The notes: a model not told the origin generated them from the letters alone. DNA of 64,000 bases from Dasypus novemcinctus (GCF_030445035.2 NC_080695.1:52469954-52533953); one strand, 5' to 3'. Positions 9,991 through 24,900 are shown, counted from the stretch's first letter. Program-made: numbers and translations.

Positions 9991-12900
9991 CTGCAAAGCA
10001 GTAGTCAAAGTTAAGAAATATGTTGATTTGACAGACAAAACCACCAACATCAAGAAAACTGAAATCCAATACATACGAGTACCAGTGTGGGAAAACACAT
10101 CCCTCCCACGCAGCCCCACCCATGCTACTTAGAGATGTTAATACACGCCGAGAGGGTGAACTTCTGTCACCACTCATGCCACTTATTTCACTCCCTGTGA
10201 GAACATGTAAGGAAAGACAAGGGAAATGCTAGGGAAGTAATAGATGTAACTCCAATTAATAGAAGAGCATATTCCTAAATGACACTTTTTCCCCAAAACC
10301 ACCTTTCAAACCTCCCTTTCAATCACCACAAAACCTACCTATTTGCATTAAAACCATAACGAGAGAAAATGAAAACCAAAAGAAAAATAGCTGCTCTTCA
10401 GACACCTTAGATAAGCCTTTCATGTCATATCTCATTCACAGAACTCTGAAAGTTAGAAGGACCAACCTAAATTTGGGTGAATAGAGACTCTGAGGAGAAT
10501 TAGATCGTTTGCCCAGGGTCACAGCTTGCAAGAGACACAGCCAGAATGGACACCGGGTCTGCCTGCCAGCCCGGTTTTTTCCCCATCTGCTTCTCTCCCT
10601 GACAAATAGTTCTTCTACTCTGGAATTTCTCTCTCGTGGGCACTAGAGAGATGCATATTCCTGAAGTCTAGTGTGGAAACAGGGAAAATGTTTTCAAACA
10701 AAATCATTATTACCAATAGAAGTTAGATAGGCACAGCTATATGTGTCTGAATTCATAGGTTATACTGTATTTTAAGTATTGCATGAGCTGCAGATGAGAA
10801 TGCTAAATGACAGAATTAAAATAAATGCATTCTGATTTCAAGGTGGAGAAGTCCCATAGTATATGTTAAGAGGATTTACCACATTAACATTTACACAGAC
10901 CAATAAAGAACATACTTTCACCAATGTATTCCAAGACCTTTATTGGCCATACAGGTAATAATTGATTTTCACTCTTCACTATTTCACTTCCAGTGTTGCC
11001 AATTTGTAATTTTTTATAATTTTGATGAATTTACCTAATGTCTGACTGCTGGGATTCTGCTATAGCACATTTTCCAATAGAGATGACGCGATGCTGAATT
11101 ATGTTATTCATTATGGATTTCCCTAAGAGCATTCAAATTGCATGAAGCTTACAAACAAAGTTGGAGGGATGTCATTTCACATTTTCAAATATGAGGATTA
11201 GAGAAGATGTTCTAAACATGTATAATCTCATAATCTTATATAAGAATGGAATAAAGTAATAACAATAACAAAAACCAGTATGCAGTAACCCAGCAACATT
11301 TCCAAATAAAGGAGATTAGTAAGGAATCAAGCGTGCCATGATTTTCCAGTAGTGGAGGGAAGTGCCTTTCTTATTCTGTTCCTTCCAGAGATAGAGGAGT
11401 GCTAGCCCTTAATTCCTCACCCTCTGTGGCAGTTTGATATTGTTGATGAACTCCAAAATGGAATATTGGATTATGTTTGTAAACTGGTCTTTTCCTCCGG
11501 ACGTATTAGAGTGTATTGGTTTAACTTTACTTGACTAAATAATGATTGAGGCTTTGATTGGGCCACATCAATGAGGCGTTGCATCCTACCCCCTTGGTGG
11601 GTGAGGACTCAGTAAAACCACAGAGCAGAGAAGGGAGGTTGGAGTTTTGATGTTGGAGATTTTGATGCTGAAGTCTTGAGCTGGAGCCCCAGGAATAAGC
11701 ACACAAAGGGAGCTTGGTTGTGAGGAAAGACAGAAGGCCCCGGGAAGAGAAACAAGTCATTTGCCTACTAGTCTACAGGCCTTGTGGAGTGAGGCAAAGG
11801 GTAGAGAGCCTCATAGACTACAGCTGACCTTGTGGGGAAAGCAGAGGAGCTGAGCCTGGAGAAAATGAACCCTGGGAAAAGAAGAAAGCCTGAATCCTAG
11901 AAGATATTGGCAGCCATCTTGCTCCAACACGGAGCAAGAGACTTTGGTGAGGAAAGAAACTTATGCTCTATGGCCTGGTAACTGTAAGCTGCTACCTCGA
12001 ATAAATACCTTTTATAAAAACCAACTGATTTCTGGTATGTTGCATCAGCACCCCCTTTGCTGGCTAACATACCCTCTTAAGGACTTAAAGCTCCTGGAAG
12101 TGCCAGCAAAATGGCAAGCTGGGAATGGGAAGGCTTCAGGACTTGGGGGAAGAGTTTTCTATTTGTAAAGAGACAGCAAAGATATCAATGAACAAGGAAG
12201 AGAATGAGGCAAGAAGAGGGTGTTATATGAAAAGATCCAATTTTCCTGAAATATTTACTTATGCATGAAAAGGATGGCAGCATTTACCTTGCCTTCTTCC
12301 ATCATCTTGGCAGGGAATGAGCTTCTGGAGTTGTTGTTCTTCACGGGAGCTGCACCAGGTCCTGAATCAGACAAAGGTCAGAGACCGCGCCAAGGTTTAC
12401 CCTGATTTGCATATTTCTTTACAGAAGAATAACAAACCCCCCACTCCTTTCCTCCATTCATCTTGGGCTCTTTACCTCACTTAGTTCCCTCACCAGTCCT
12501 AAGATATCTCAGGTGGCCCTTTAAGACAAGGGGGAGGCACATCCCCTGACCACTGAGAATGACATCACAGAACATGGGTGTATTCAAACCAAATCAAGGA
12601 AAAGTGGATGGTTTAGGGATCATACTAGCTGGCAATGGACATTAAAACCAGGGATCTCCCCGTACACATCGTGTAAATGCCTTGCAATCTAAGCCAAGTT
12701 AGAAAATTAAAATAAGAACAGCCTTGGAGAGGAAGAATATCTTTAAATCCTACACATTAACCTCACTGGAACTGTTCTTCAAACCACAGGTGGATATTTT
12801 TAAATCTTTCTATCTCTGTGTAACCTGACTCCTATATTGGCCAGGTAATTTAGAAATTTTATGCATAGAAATGGACTTACACCCCTTCTTGATTTAGAGG

Positions 12901-15900
12901 TGAAGTGGACATCAGGATGGAGGAATCAAATATGGATTAGAGTGGGCTTATTGGTACTCTACTATAGAATTATTGTGACTCTAGCAATGGAAGAAACTAT
13001 CTCATTGATGAGAAGACAGTGGCCATGGGAATTGCTGGAGGCAGGGAGAGGGAAAAGGAGGTGTGATATGGGGGGCATTTTTGGCACTTGGCGTGGTCCT
13101 GAATGTTATTGCAGGGACAGATGCAGGACGTTACATATCCTGCCATAACCCACTGAACTGACTGGGAGAGAGTGTAAGCTACAACATAAGCTATAATCCA
13201 GGCTGTGTAGCAATGCTCCAAAATGTACCCATCAAGTGCAATGAATGTACCACACTAATGAAAGAAGTTGTCAGTGTGGGAGGAGTGGGGTGTGTGGGGT
13301 ACATGGGAACCTCTTATATTTTTTATTGTAGCATTTTGTGTGACTTATGTATCTTTAAAAAAAAGATAATAAAAAAGAAATGGACTTAGAGGCATTAATA
13401 GTAATAAGAAGATAATTATTGGGTTTAATAGTACAATTGTAGGGTAGTAGACTTGATGTAGGATGAGTAAATTTACATGGAAATTTAATGTATGGATAAA
13501 GTACTATAATTCATAACGAAATATTAGAACACATGAAGAAAAAGAAGAAACTCAAAAAATTTTAAATAAGTGTTTGATTTTAAAAGATCTTACAGTACAC
13601 TATTATTCCTCTCAGAATAATCAGGAAAATTTCTTCCTGAGGCAGGACATTTAGTCCATATTCTAAAAGAAATGAGAAAAAACTCCTTGAACCATATACC
13701 CTAAAGGGGGGAATGAACTTTGACCCAATGATCTTCTATGGATGCTTCATCATCATCTGAGAATAACAAAGAGGTCATTGTAGCAGGTGTGCGTTTTCAG
13801 TGGACAGGTGTGAGCTCCACCATTCACAGGAGACAGACAAGGAGACATTCTGACTGGGGGACCCTTTGACAACAATACCCTGTCATCCCAGTAAGACAAT
13901 CTGATTTCTTTACTAAGTTCGTAGGACAATTTCTGGCAGCACGAGGACAGCCAAGTGGAACAAAAAGCACTCTATGTGGATTTTCCAGCAGAAATTAAGT
14001 TGCTGCTCTTCACAAAATGCTTCCTACCTCTGCACGGAGGGTTTTGCATGTCAGTTCTTCCCAGCATTGGGGCCTTAATGCCACATTTTTCTTGTGCCTT
14101 CTTATTTTGATTTTTTTCCAATCTTCAACACAAAGAAAGAATAGAATTGAATGAACATTAGAACAAGATAAAACTATCCCTTATTTGATACCAAATAATG
14201 TGGCCTTAAAAACTCAAAAACATGCTGAGAAAAAAATGGATGCCAAAAATCCTGTACCTGCATCTCAAGTAGGCAGCTGCTCTGGTCTCCTCGACCATCG
14301 CTCTCTCTAGATCCTGAATTCTGATCTATAGAGGACAAACATACATGCACATTCATTTGTAGTAGAAACTGAAAAAAAGGAAGGAGCCACCACCACAACA
14401 AAATCCTACCCAGTTGTCATGTTCCTTCTTCTCATAAAGAGCAATCTGAAAAACACAACATATAAACATATATATGTTTGGGGATTCTAAAGACTAGTAC
14501 TTATATATGAGTTAGATGCTGTAGAATGCTGGGATTGCCAATAGAAAGACTGTTACCTCTTGTTTGAATGAGCTCTCTGCTTGCTGTAGTTTTTTCTCCA
14601 TTTCTTCAATTATTTTCCTATGAGTTACAATCACTTTCATCAGATAAAGCAAAGTAGTGACCACAAAATCAAATATCCTTTCTATATTCCCAGGACCCTA
14701 TAAACTGCACCCTTATAGACTTCACCTATACAAATTAAAACATACTTCACATGATTTTAAGAGTACAGTAGGATCAAAGATATTGTCTCAGTTTATTTAC
14801 TACTTACCAATTGGAAATATCTCAGCTTACATTTCATCATGTCTTGACCCATTCTTAAAATTTCTCTAATCAATCCTAGAATGAGTATCTTTCATTTTAA
14901 TGTGTTTTTCTTACTTTCCTTATGTTCAGTCCATATTTCCCATGGCTATGACAACTTGGTCTGTCAAATGGTATTATCACTATGCCAAACTTCCTTAGGG
15001 ATCCCAACAATTACATCACCCCCATTTCTGGCTAGCGCTGGGAATCAATAAAGTATTAGTAACTGAACATTTTTCTTCTTTCATAAAAGTAACTTTTTTC
15101 CCTTGTGTAAATTCCCAATTTCTTCTCATCATATATTTATGTTTCTGAACTACTTGGGTCTAAATAATGTACAATAGTTCAAAAACATTCAACACTGGAT
15201 ACACAAACTGCTGGTGGTGAGAAGGTGAGCTCACTTGTAATTCTCTACTTCCTCCATAGCCAAACTGTTTTTTTCCTCTGCAGCTGACAGCTCCTTCTGG
15301 GTTTTCTGCTGCTTGTGCTCTTCATGCTCAAGTTTCCTAAGATGAGAAATAAATACACAACACTGTCCATTCACTTGTGAAATTCATGTTTATTCCCTCC
15401 CATCACTTTGAAGACCTTCATTCAAATGTCCTTTCCATTCTTCCACATAAATGCATACGTTCACAAACACGATTAGAGGAAAGATGCAAGTCTCCTTTTG
15501 ACAAACTCTGGACTGCTGGCAAGTTGTCTACTTTTGGACCTTCCCTTCATTAGATCCTACTCAATAGTCAATAAAATTAGCAAATGTAAATAGTACATAT
15601 GAGACATTCTAAATGACCTTTGGGGGAAAGTCATTTGTGGTGGAACTTTTAATTCCATGTGGGAAATGAGGATTGACCAATTTGTCACAACTAATCAGAT
15701 TAGGATGAAACAGGAGATGGTTATTGGTCTGATTTCTCTATGGGAAGACGTTTTTGATTGCACATCTTATGAATAACACTGATAAAAAGAGATAACTGCA
15801 GGATTTGGCATTATTAAAAATGTGCAGTTAGCTACATGACATTCCCACAGCTCAGAAGTGGAATGTCTAACACCTCCTTCAGAAGTTTCTGGTTGAGAAA

Positions 15901-18900
15901 AAAGGCAAATCTTAGTAAAGGCAACATCTATGGAATTAAAAAATGATCTCCCCTTCCCCAGAGTCTGAATATTTTCCCTCCAAAGAGATTTTAGGTACAA
16001 CCTTCAAGCTCAGGGTATCAATCTTTAACTGGATTCAGTTCACTGATAGTGTTGGCAAAGGACAATGGTCAAAGAATGCTTGATTTGCTATGTTGTCTTG
16101 TGTTAATTTTTGGGGGGGTTCTCATTCAAACTTCCCAAAATGACTCTTGATTTTCTATAAATCAAGAACATTATTTAAAAAAATCTCTAGGAATGAGGGA
16201 AAAGACACACGCACACACACACACACACACAGAAAGTAAGATTTATGCACTTGTTTCTGGCCACCCAGGGCGTACTTCAGCAAGTGCTCTCTGTAGTCAC
16301 TATCATGGAGATGGTGTGCAGTAAGGTAAGGATGTCAAGGGGTACAGAGCACTGCTCTGGCCCTAATATGGCTCACAGTTTACCTCAAACAAGTTGCCAG
16401 TAAGGGCAGAGCAACGCTTGCTTCAGACTTGAGATGGGATAAAGCTAAACCTGATGCTTGCTGGAAGATGAGGGACTCTTTTGCTTCATCACTCACACAT
16501 TAAAATAACTGCCTAAATTTTCAAGAAATTTAAAGGTCAGACGACAAATTTTATCAAAGAACTAGAAACTATAAAACTGAAAAATGAAGTACATCAAATT
16601 AAGAACTCTAAGAATAGTTTCAACAGCAAGTTTGACCACAACAGATGAGTGATTTAGGGCATAGGAAAATTTCTTGGAAAAAGTACCTGGCATGATGTCA
16701 ATGCAATAAAAGAGATTAAAAATTAGAAAGAGAAGTAGGAGACACTGTGGAAGCAGGAAAATGTTTAAAGGGACTCTCAGAAGGAAAGAGTGAGACAGAA
16801 GCATCATATGATGAGATATTGGATTATGTTTGTAAACCGGTCCGTACCTGGGCATGATTAAATTATGATTAGGGGCTTTGATTGGGCCATGTCAGTAGGG
16901 TGTTGAGGTCCAACCCTTGGTGGGTGGGGCCTCACAGATAAAAGACATGGAAAAGGACAGAGTTGGATATCTGATGTTGGAGTTTTGATGCTGGAGTCTT
17001 GAACTGGAGCCCCGGGAAGTAAGCACACAGAGGGGCTTGGTTGTGAGGAAAGAGAAGCAAGCCCTGGGAAGAGAGGAAGCCTGAACCCAGGCAGATATTG
17101 GCAGCCATCTTGCTCCAACATGTGGCAAAAGACTTTGGTGAGGGAAGTAACCTATGCTTTAAGGCCTGGTAACTGTAAGCTACTACCCCAAATAAATACC
17201 CTTTATAAAAGCCAGCAGATTTCTGGTATTTTGCATCAGCATCCTTTTGGCTGACTAATACAGTGAGATAATAGCTGAGTTAATTCAAAACCGAGGAAAG
17301 ACATTACAACAAAATTTCAAGGCAGGCTAATGATAACAGTATAAATACACACACATAATCAGTAACCAGGTATATCTCAGTAAAAACCAATGGAAAACAA
17401 AATCAATTATAAATCAAAAAGAAAGCAAGAGCGCTGGGTGGGACAGCTTCAGAAGATCAAAAATAAGAATATTTCTTATTTCTTTCCTTCAAAAAATCAA
17501 TGGGCATTGAAGACAATAGGTTTTCTTTGTGGTAACTAACTGCAAAATCAAAGTCAAAGGGAATATCTTTTTAAAAAAAGAGTTAATATAAACATTTTGT
17601 CATTCAAATAATAAACCATAGGGATGTTTATTAAAGTATTTTCTTCAGATAAATGGAAAAAATCTGACAGAAGTCTGAAGATGTAGGAAACAATGAAGAT
17701 TGCAAAATGATAAAAGAAACATATCTAAAAAGAAATTTCCATAGAACATGTCCAATACACTAAAGTCTTGTGGGGTTAAACCATACATAGATTTAAATAT
17801 ATTTATTGTAATATCAAATATTTCAGGAAGATAGTAGAGTTAAAAGTTAGGAAGAGATAAAATATTAATACATATAAGACGTGAATATGGCAAGAGGAAG
17901 ACCATTTTAGGGTAATTACAAAAAGAAGAGTAAAAGGTCATATGTCTTTCAAACAGTGGGAAAAATTCAGAATAAATAAGTCTGTGAAAGATGGGAAGAA
18001 AGAAGAGGAAAAGGATAATTTAAAGCCCGTTATGTGTAGATTCAAACTCATTTTTCAGGGGTCATATTACATTTGAAACAATGACCTGTCTTTTTGTCTC
18101 TTCATCTGTTCTTGCATCATCATCCTCTAGAAGATACTTAGAAGAGCATAGAGACCTCAGTGGGCAGGAGGTTGCCACGCAGAAAGAATGTAATAGAACA
18201 TTTTTGTTGTGGGGCTAATGGTATGCACTAAGTCAAATAAAGTTTTAGGTGGCTCAAGAGTGCTCGGGAGGGGGCTGCAGCACTATACACTTGAGAGGAA
18301 ACTGGAGGGAATAAGCAGCAAGAATATGATAGCAGGGATCTACGAGGAGAAACACCCTGTATTCTGCTGAAAAACCTGGATTTGACTCTGGAGGGAGCAG
18401 AGCATCCTCCTTAGAATGTAAGCTTGGAATGACATGGATGATGTACAGTTGAGCAAGTTTACACTAGCAGTTCTGAAGAGGAAGGATCAGAGCCTGGAAG
18501 AGGCAGGTAAAGACAAGAAATTGGAGATAAGTACATCATTTAGGATACCAGGACAAGAAACAAGATCAGGGTCTGAACTCAGTGGCTTTGAGACAGAGAG
18601 GGTAGCAAACAAACAAGGGGACCGTCATGGATGAAGGAGCAACTGAATCCATTTCATGATTAAAAACAATTGTGGCTATTTCAGGTGATTATGAAGTTTG
18701 GGTAATAAATGGTGACAATATATTCATAACATTGTGAATGTAATTGATAGCACTGAATTATATATGCGAAGGTGGATAAAAGGTGACATTTTAAGTTGTA
18801 TATAGGTTGCTTGAATAAAAAACTTCTAAAATGTTCTTTCATGAATTCTAACAAATGTATCACAATAAGGCATGTTATTAATAATAGGGTAGAATATGTG

Positions 18901-21900
18901 AACTCTGTATTTTATGCATTCTTTTTCGGTAAATCTACTACTTCTCTAATAAAAAGCTTGACTCTCCCCCCAAAACTCAGCAAAATAAAAATTGTTGTTG
19001 AGGAACCAAAGATCTATAGGTTGCAGAGATTTGTTTTTGAAAAGCCATTAAACATGAGCCCTAAATGACAGAAAAGTGACTGCCTGGTTTTGTTGTTTAA
19101 TGGCATTAAACAGTAGTGGCCTGGACAATGAAAAAGACTAAACTGTATTTGCTCAGCAAGAGAGGTCTTCTCAGAGATAGCCACATAGATGGATTAAAAA
19201 GTATATCCACAGGTTTAAATTTCTACAGCTACAAGAAACCCATTTACAGTAAGTCTGGTATTTTCATGGAAGATCTCAAATAGCACTATAAAATTTATGT
19301 AGACTGAAATAACATAAAACTTTCAACAGCAACTCAATTCAATTCAAGTCTGACTCTACACAGAATTATTCAAGACTTCAGAGATCAAGGGCAAGCTTCT
19401 GTAAGACTGCCTCCACTCCACACCAACCACAAGTTCAAGGGCATAGGCCATGCATGCTTCAGAGAAACTGGTTATAAAGTTGTATGGGTTCCCATAATCA
19501 AGGGTCCACTAAGTTGCCGGAACGATACACAAATGTCTCTGAAAGTGACGTACTTATTATAGTGAAAAGGATACAAATAAGAAAGAGCCAAAATAAATGA
19601 TGCATTGGAAGGGATACGAGGGCTTCTCAAATGCAAGTTACCGTGTTCTTTCCTCGTGGAAACAGAATGCATCATCCTCCTGGTACAAGGATATGTTATC
19701 TAACTCCAAATTTTGAGATGTATTCTTCTGAGAAGTAATGAATTACCCAAGTAGATTTACCAAAGAGCTCTTTCTATGTTCTAAACCTCCAGCATTCTTG
19801 CCAAGCCACATTTTATAGCAGTTGGTCTGGATAATTGCTTTTTATTGAGTAAAAAATAATATGACACCTTTTATACCTAAAGTTTTTTCAAGTCCTTAAA
19901 GATTTTATCCTACTAAAAAACACAAAACAATTGTAAGAGGTACTACAACAAAGGGAAGAGAAGTCCAAATTAGGCTACTTGGTCATAGAGAAAGCAAATA
20001 TGAATTAACTGGTAGAACAATGTGAGAGCCTGAACATATTAATGGACAAGTACCAGCAAACTGCAAACCACCTTTAGCTACAGTAACTAACCAGGAAACT
20101 CTGGCCCACTAACTGTAGCCATCAGTGCAGTATCTACACTTTCAGTTGAGGAAGGCAAACCACAAACCCTGTAACAATCACACAAAAATAGTGAGAATCT
20201 GAACATTAACTGACAACTTCCCTACTTTTTTGCCCCTGCTTCCAAATTATGCCCAACGGGGGAGGCCAAATATGCTTAACCAGCCACGTAGGATGCCCCA
20301 CTTCTAGTTAGCCAATCTCAGCTTTCTCATGACAACAGTCTACAGTCAGGACATATGTAGAATCTTCCTTTTCCTTTCCTACTAAATCTTTTCCATTCCC
20401 CTGCCTGCCTTTGACTTGCTGCATAAAATGAGTGGTGGTGTTGACTCTCTTACCAAAGAGAGCCATTTATAGTTAGTCTGTTCTTCTTTGGGTTTTTTCA
20501 TTTATTTCCACAACAGAAAAGGCATGGATCATTAAAAACACAGGAGCAGGGATTTTATAAACTATAGAATATGGAATTGAAGACAGAAAGGATAAAGCTC
20601 ATTCTGCACAGATTGAAAACAGCAAAAATACTGGGTTAATTATATAAAAAACAATTATCTACACTGTTCAAAAATAACCTTACTTTTCTGCAGACATCTT
20701 TCTCTGTGCATAGATTTCATCAAAAATCTCTAATTTCATGCTTAGGGTTTTGCATTCCTCTTCCTTGGCATGTTTCACAGACCTCAAAGCATTGCATTCA
20801 TCTTCCAGTTGCTTTAGATATTCTGAAAAGATAAAATATTTCCCCCCCATGTGTTTGCATATGGACTTAAAAGTAGTGAACCTGTTTGAGGTAGGGAGAG
20901 GAGAGAGATTGGCATCCTGAAAGCATGAAGCCATTTTTTAGCTTTCCAGTGTAAAATCATTTCTGCTAAGTGGGGAATTTTCCAAACAGGCAACATACCC
21001 TCCAGGTTACATTTAGTAGTCGTCATGGATCCCAGTCTAAACTGTAATTTTTCCAGGTCATCCTCAGGTGCTGATATTGCTGCTTTTGTCTAAGAATTTC
21101 AGAAAGAGAAATACTGTAAAATTCAGGGCGTATAAGAATCCAGGTAGTACTAGAATACTCTGTAAAAATTGTTATACCTGGGAGACATCCATCATCTGTG
21201 TCGCTGGAATTTCCATCTTTCTATTCACATCTAAAAAACCAGAAGAGTTTAATTGCTTTATATTTCTTTGTTTTGTAACTTTAAGTTTTCATGCTTCTAA
21301 AGTTTTCCAAGAAAATAGAGGCTTATTCCATTATCATTTTCAAACATTGAAAGGAAAAACGAGTTAGTCAGCAGAACTGATCAACTATAATGCACTTTAA
21401 GAAATTGGAATATAATTCACATACCACAAATGCACCTTTTCAACGTGTACAATTCCGTGGTTATTAGTTTCTTTATAGTCATGAAACAATCACCACTATC
21501 GAACTTCAGAGCATTATCCTTCACCCCCAAAGGAACCATTAGCATCCATTACCCATTAGCAATCTCTTGCCACTTCCATCAAAACTCTGTCTTCTATCCC
21601 CTGGCAACCACGAATCTACTTTTTTTTCTCTTTTGATTTGCCTATTCCTGAATTTTATGAAATTATACAATGTGATCTTTTGCATCTGGCTCTTCTCCAT
21701 AGCATAATGTTACAATGGTTTATCTACACATAGCATATATGGATACCTCCTTTTTTATTGCCAGGTTACATTCCATTATATGGTAAGTGTTAATTTCACA
21801 GGCCCACTTGGCTAGGTTATGGTGTCCAGTTGTGTGGTCAAATAAGTACTGGCATAGTTCTTACTGTGAGAGTGTTTCATAGATTTAAAACATTGACCAG

Positions 21901-24900
21901 TCATTTGTATTTATGGCAGATTATACCTACAACCAAAAAAGTTAACTGCTTTCTGAATGAATAATCTTTTCATTTACTCAGCTGGAGGTCTTAAAGGGAG
22001 AATTTAGGATTTAAGTAGTCAGAAAAAAAGAATTTTTATGCCTACTGAAGCCATTCAGCTTCTCCTTCTCCTAGGGAATTCATTGTTACTACAGAGTTTG
22101 CAACTTGGATCCTGCCCTATGGAATTTAAGTCTGCCAAATTCCTGGGTCATGTGAGCCAATTCACACACACACAAACACACACACACACATGTATTCAGT
22201 CAGTTCTATTTTTCTAGAGAATTTTGGCTAAAACATGGAAATATCACATTTTATTTATCCATTAACTAGTTCATGGACATTTGGTTTATTTCCAATTTGG
22301 GCTATTATGAATACTGCTGCAATTAGTACCCACGTACAAGTTTTTCTGTAGACATATGCTGTCATTCCACTGGGTTATATTTACAAGTGGAATTCCAAGA
22401 TCAGATGGTACAACTATATTTAACTTTTTGAGTTACTGCCAGGATGATTCCAAAAGTATTGCCCTCTTACATTCACACTAGTGATGTATGAGCGGTTCCA
22501 ATTTCTAGATCCTAGTCAATAGTTCTTATTCTCTCTCCTTTTAATTATATTCATCCAGAGGATATGAAGAGGTATCACACTGTGTGGGGATACGTGTTTA
22601 ACAAGAGTTTAATTGAGGTATAATTTGCTTTTAATGGAAAGGAAAGCAAAGGCTGGACAGAAACAAGCATATAACTCATATAACGGAGCTGGACAGAAAC
22701 AAGCATATAACAAAACCAGTAATAGGCCCCCACCGTGCAAATAGTTAGGAGGTGCAGCCTAATCAAGAAAGTACTTCTGTCCTTAACTACAGCATAAGGG
22801 ATCCAGCCTCCCTGAGAGTCATCTTACCTGTCAGGACTTCATTAACGCCAAGATTTTTGTCCTCAAATTCAGATTCATATGACTCATTCAACTGTGCAAT
22901 ACAATTAGTCAAAGCCTAAAAAGTGAAAAAAGACCGTTAGAATGAAGACCCCCTTTTAGTTAAGGAGATTTAAAAGTTTATCCATGAGATGAACTTACAG
23001 CAATAGTATTGTCTTTCTCAGTCATAGCTTTTTCCATGTCTTTCTGTTTGTTTTCCAGGTACTTGATTTTTTCAAGGAGCTCAGAGTGCTCCTTTCTACC
23101 TTCAATTTGTTGCTGCATCTGGAAAGAGATAAAACCTGTATGAAATAATTCAGTATTTTTACACAAGAGATGTTAGCATCATATGACTGAAGCAAGGAAG
23201 AAGGAATCTATGTCTCCTTGTTGGCCTCACATTCCAAACATTTCAGCTTATAGCCTTGAAGGAAAGGAGTGAAGGTGCTCCCACCATCAACCCTACAGTG
23301 AAGACAGAATTGCGTGTTTGGGCCCCAGAATTAGCTGTTAAGTAAGCTGGTCGAGTTTAGAACATGCCTCAGAAAGCACATTTGTGCCTGAATAACAATA
23401 TTTAAGGGATAGACAGTTCATACGCATGATCCATTTTCCATGTGAGTGGAAGGATCTTATCTCAGTGTCTCCCAGTAAGAGTCTGTGCCATATCTTGAAC
23501 TCCACCGTAACCACCCTCACTTGGTCACTGGAGCAGTAACTGCCCAAGCAGGGTCATCAAAGACCTGACTTTTGTTCTAATTATCTTGTCATCAGCCCTT
23601 GGGGTGACTCAGGTTAGAAACTGATTGTGGTGTGACAGGAGAAGCAAAAATCCTGATGGTCACAAGAAATAGTGCCAAGGAAAAGAAATGCAGAAGTAAG
23701 CAAATACCCCTAATCCTGGAGTCACATTTCAAATTTTTGCCAATCTGAAAACAAACTTGTCCTCATATCTCCTGATTTTAAAACAAACTTGTCCTCATAT
23801 CTCCTGATTTTAAAACTGACTTGAAAAATGTCATCCAGGAAGTATGCTTTTTAAGTTCTCTATTTTATATAAACTATGGGATTTATTTTTACCTCATCTT
23901 TCTTGTTCCTAAGAGAAATATTTTCTCTCTGTATCAGCACATAGGAAAGAAACAAAACATATTTCCGGATTTCAAAAGGCAATAAGGTAAAAAGGAGGAA
24001 GTCAAAAGAACATATCCCTCCTCTAGATCTGCTTTTTGACATAAAAGAAGGTGCTCTAATTTGGATTTAGGAGTAAGTCAACCACATAAAGAAAAGAGGA
24101 ATGGAAAGATACTGGAAGCAAAAATATTTGATTACATCCACAACGTTTATGCTTTTCAAATAATGCTTGATGACTGAATGACAAGGTAACCACACAGAAG
24201 GTTTTATATCATCCAAGTCAAGCAGCTCAAATGAAAGGTTTTCCTTACTGGTAGATAAAAATCTTCATCACCTAGAAAATTCTGTTTTGTGTTAAGGCAA
24301 AGACTATTCTCCTTGGATAGGCATTTAGAATCATCTCTCCCACAGTTTCTCAGTTTATGAAACTTGGTGGGAAGTACCTAATGATGTGAGAATTAACCAG
24401 GGTTTGGGGAAAACAAATATTGCCTAGGCTTGAAGAAATCAAATGTCTTTTAATACTAGTGCCTGAAAATCCAGACAATTGTTCACATTTTTCAGATTCC
24501 CAGACTCCCACGTACTGCTATCAATAGCAATAGAAATCCACACAACGTACACAATGTATAAATTATGGTAACACCTTAAGAGCAAAACTCTTACCAAGAT
24601 CTGATTTTTTATTTCCTCATTTCTCTTAAAAATCAAGGCCACACGTGTAATTTCAATGCTCTGATTCAGCATTTCATTACTCCCGTTAAGTGTTTTGATG
24701 TTATCCTGCAATAAATCATATCAAGATCAGTAATATTCACTATTTTCTTCTGTTTTAGAAATATAATTAAGGAAAAGAAGGGATATTTACCTTAAATTTA
24801 TTTGCCTCATCAGAAAGAACATTAAATTCCCTCTTGGTTTCTTTTATGCATTTCTTGAATTCACTGGTCTATATAATAAAAGAGCCATTCATGATAAAAC

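Noticed and set aside
10021..10119. N-terminal extension of the Pro-rich ORF (Met at 10,119)
   Set aside because: The sequence before 9,990 is intronic: a TTTGCAG acceptor lies exactly where similarity to the TANGO1 tail begins.
24246..24361. Minus-strand open stretch ending in A|GTAAGG as the lost coiled-coil exon
   Set aside because: The encoded residues are not heptad-like and do not resemble the expected segment.
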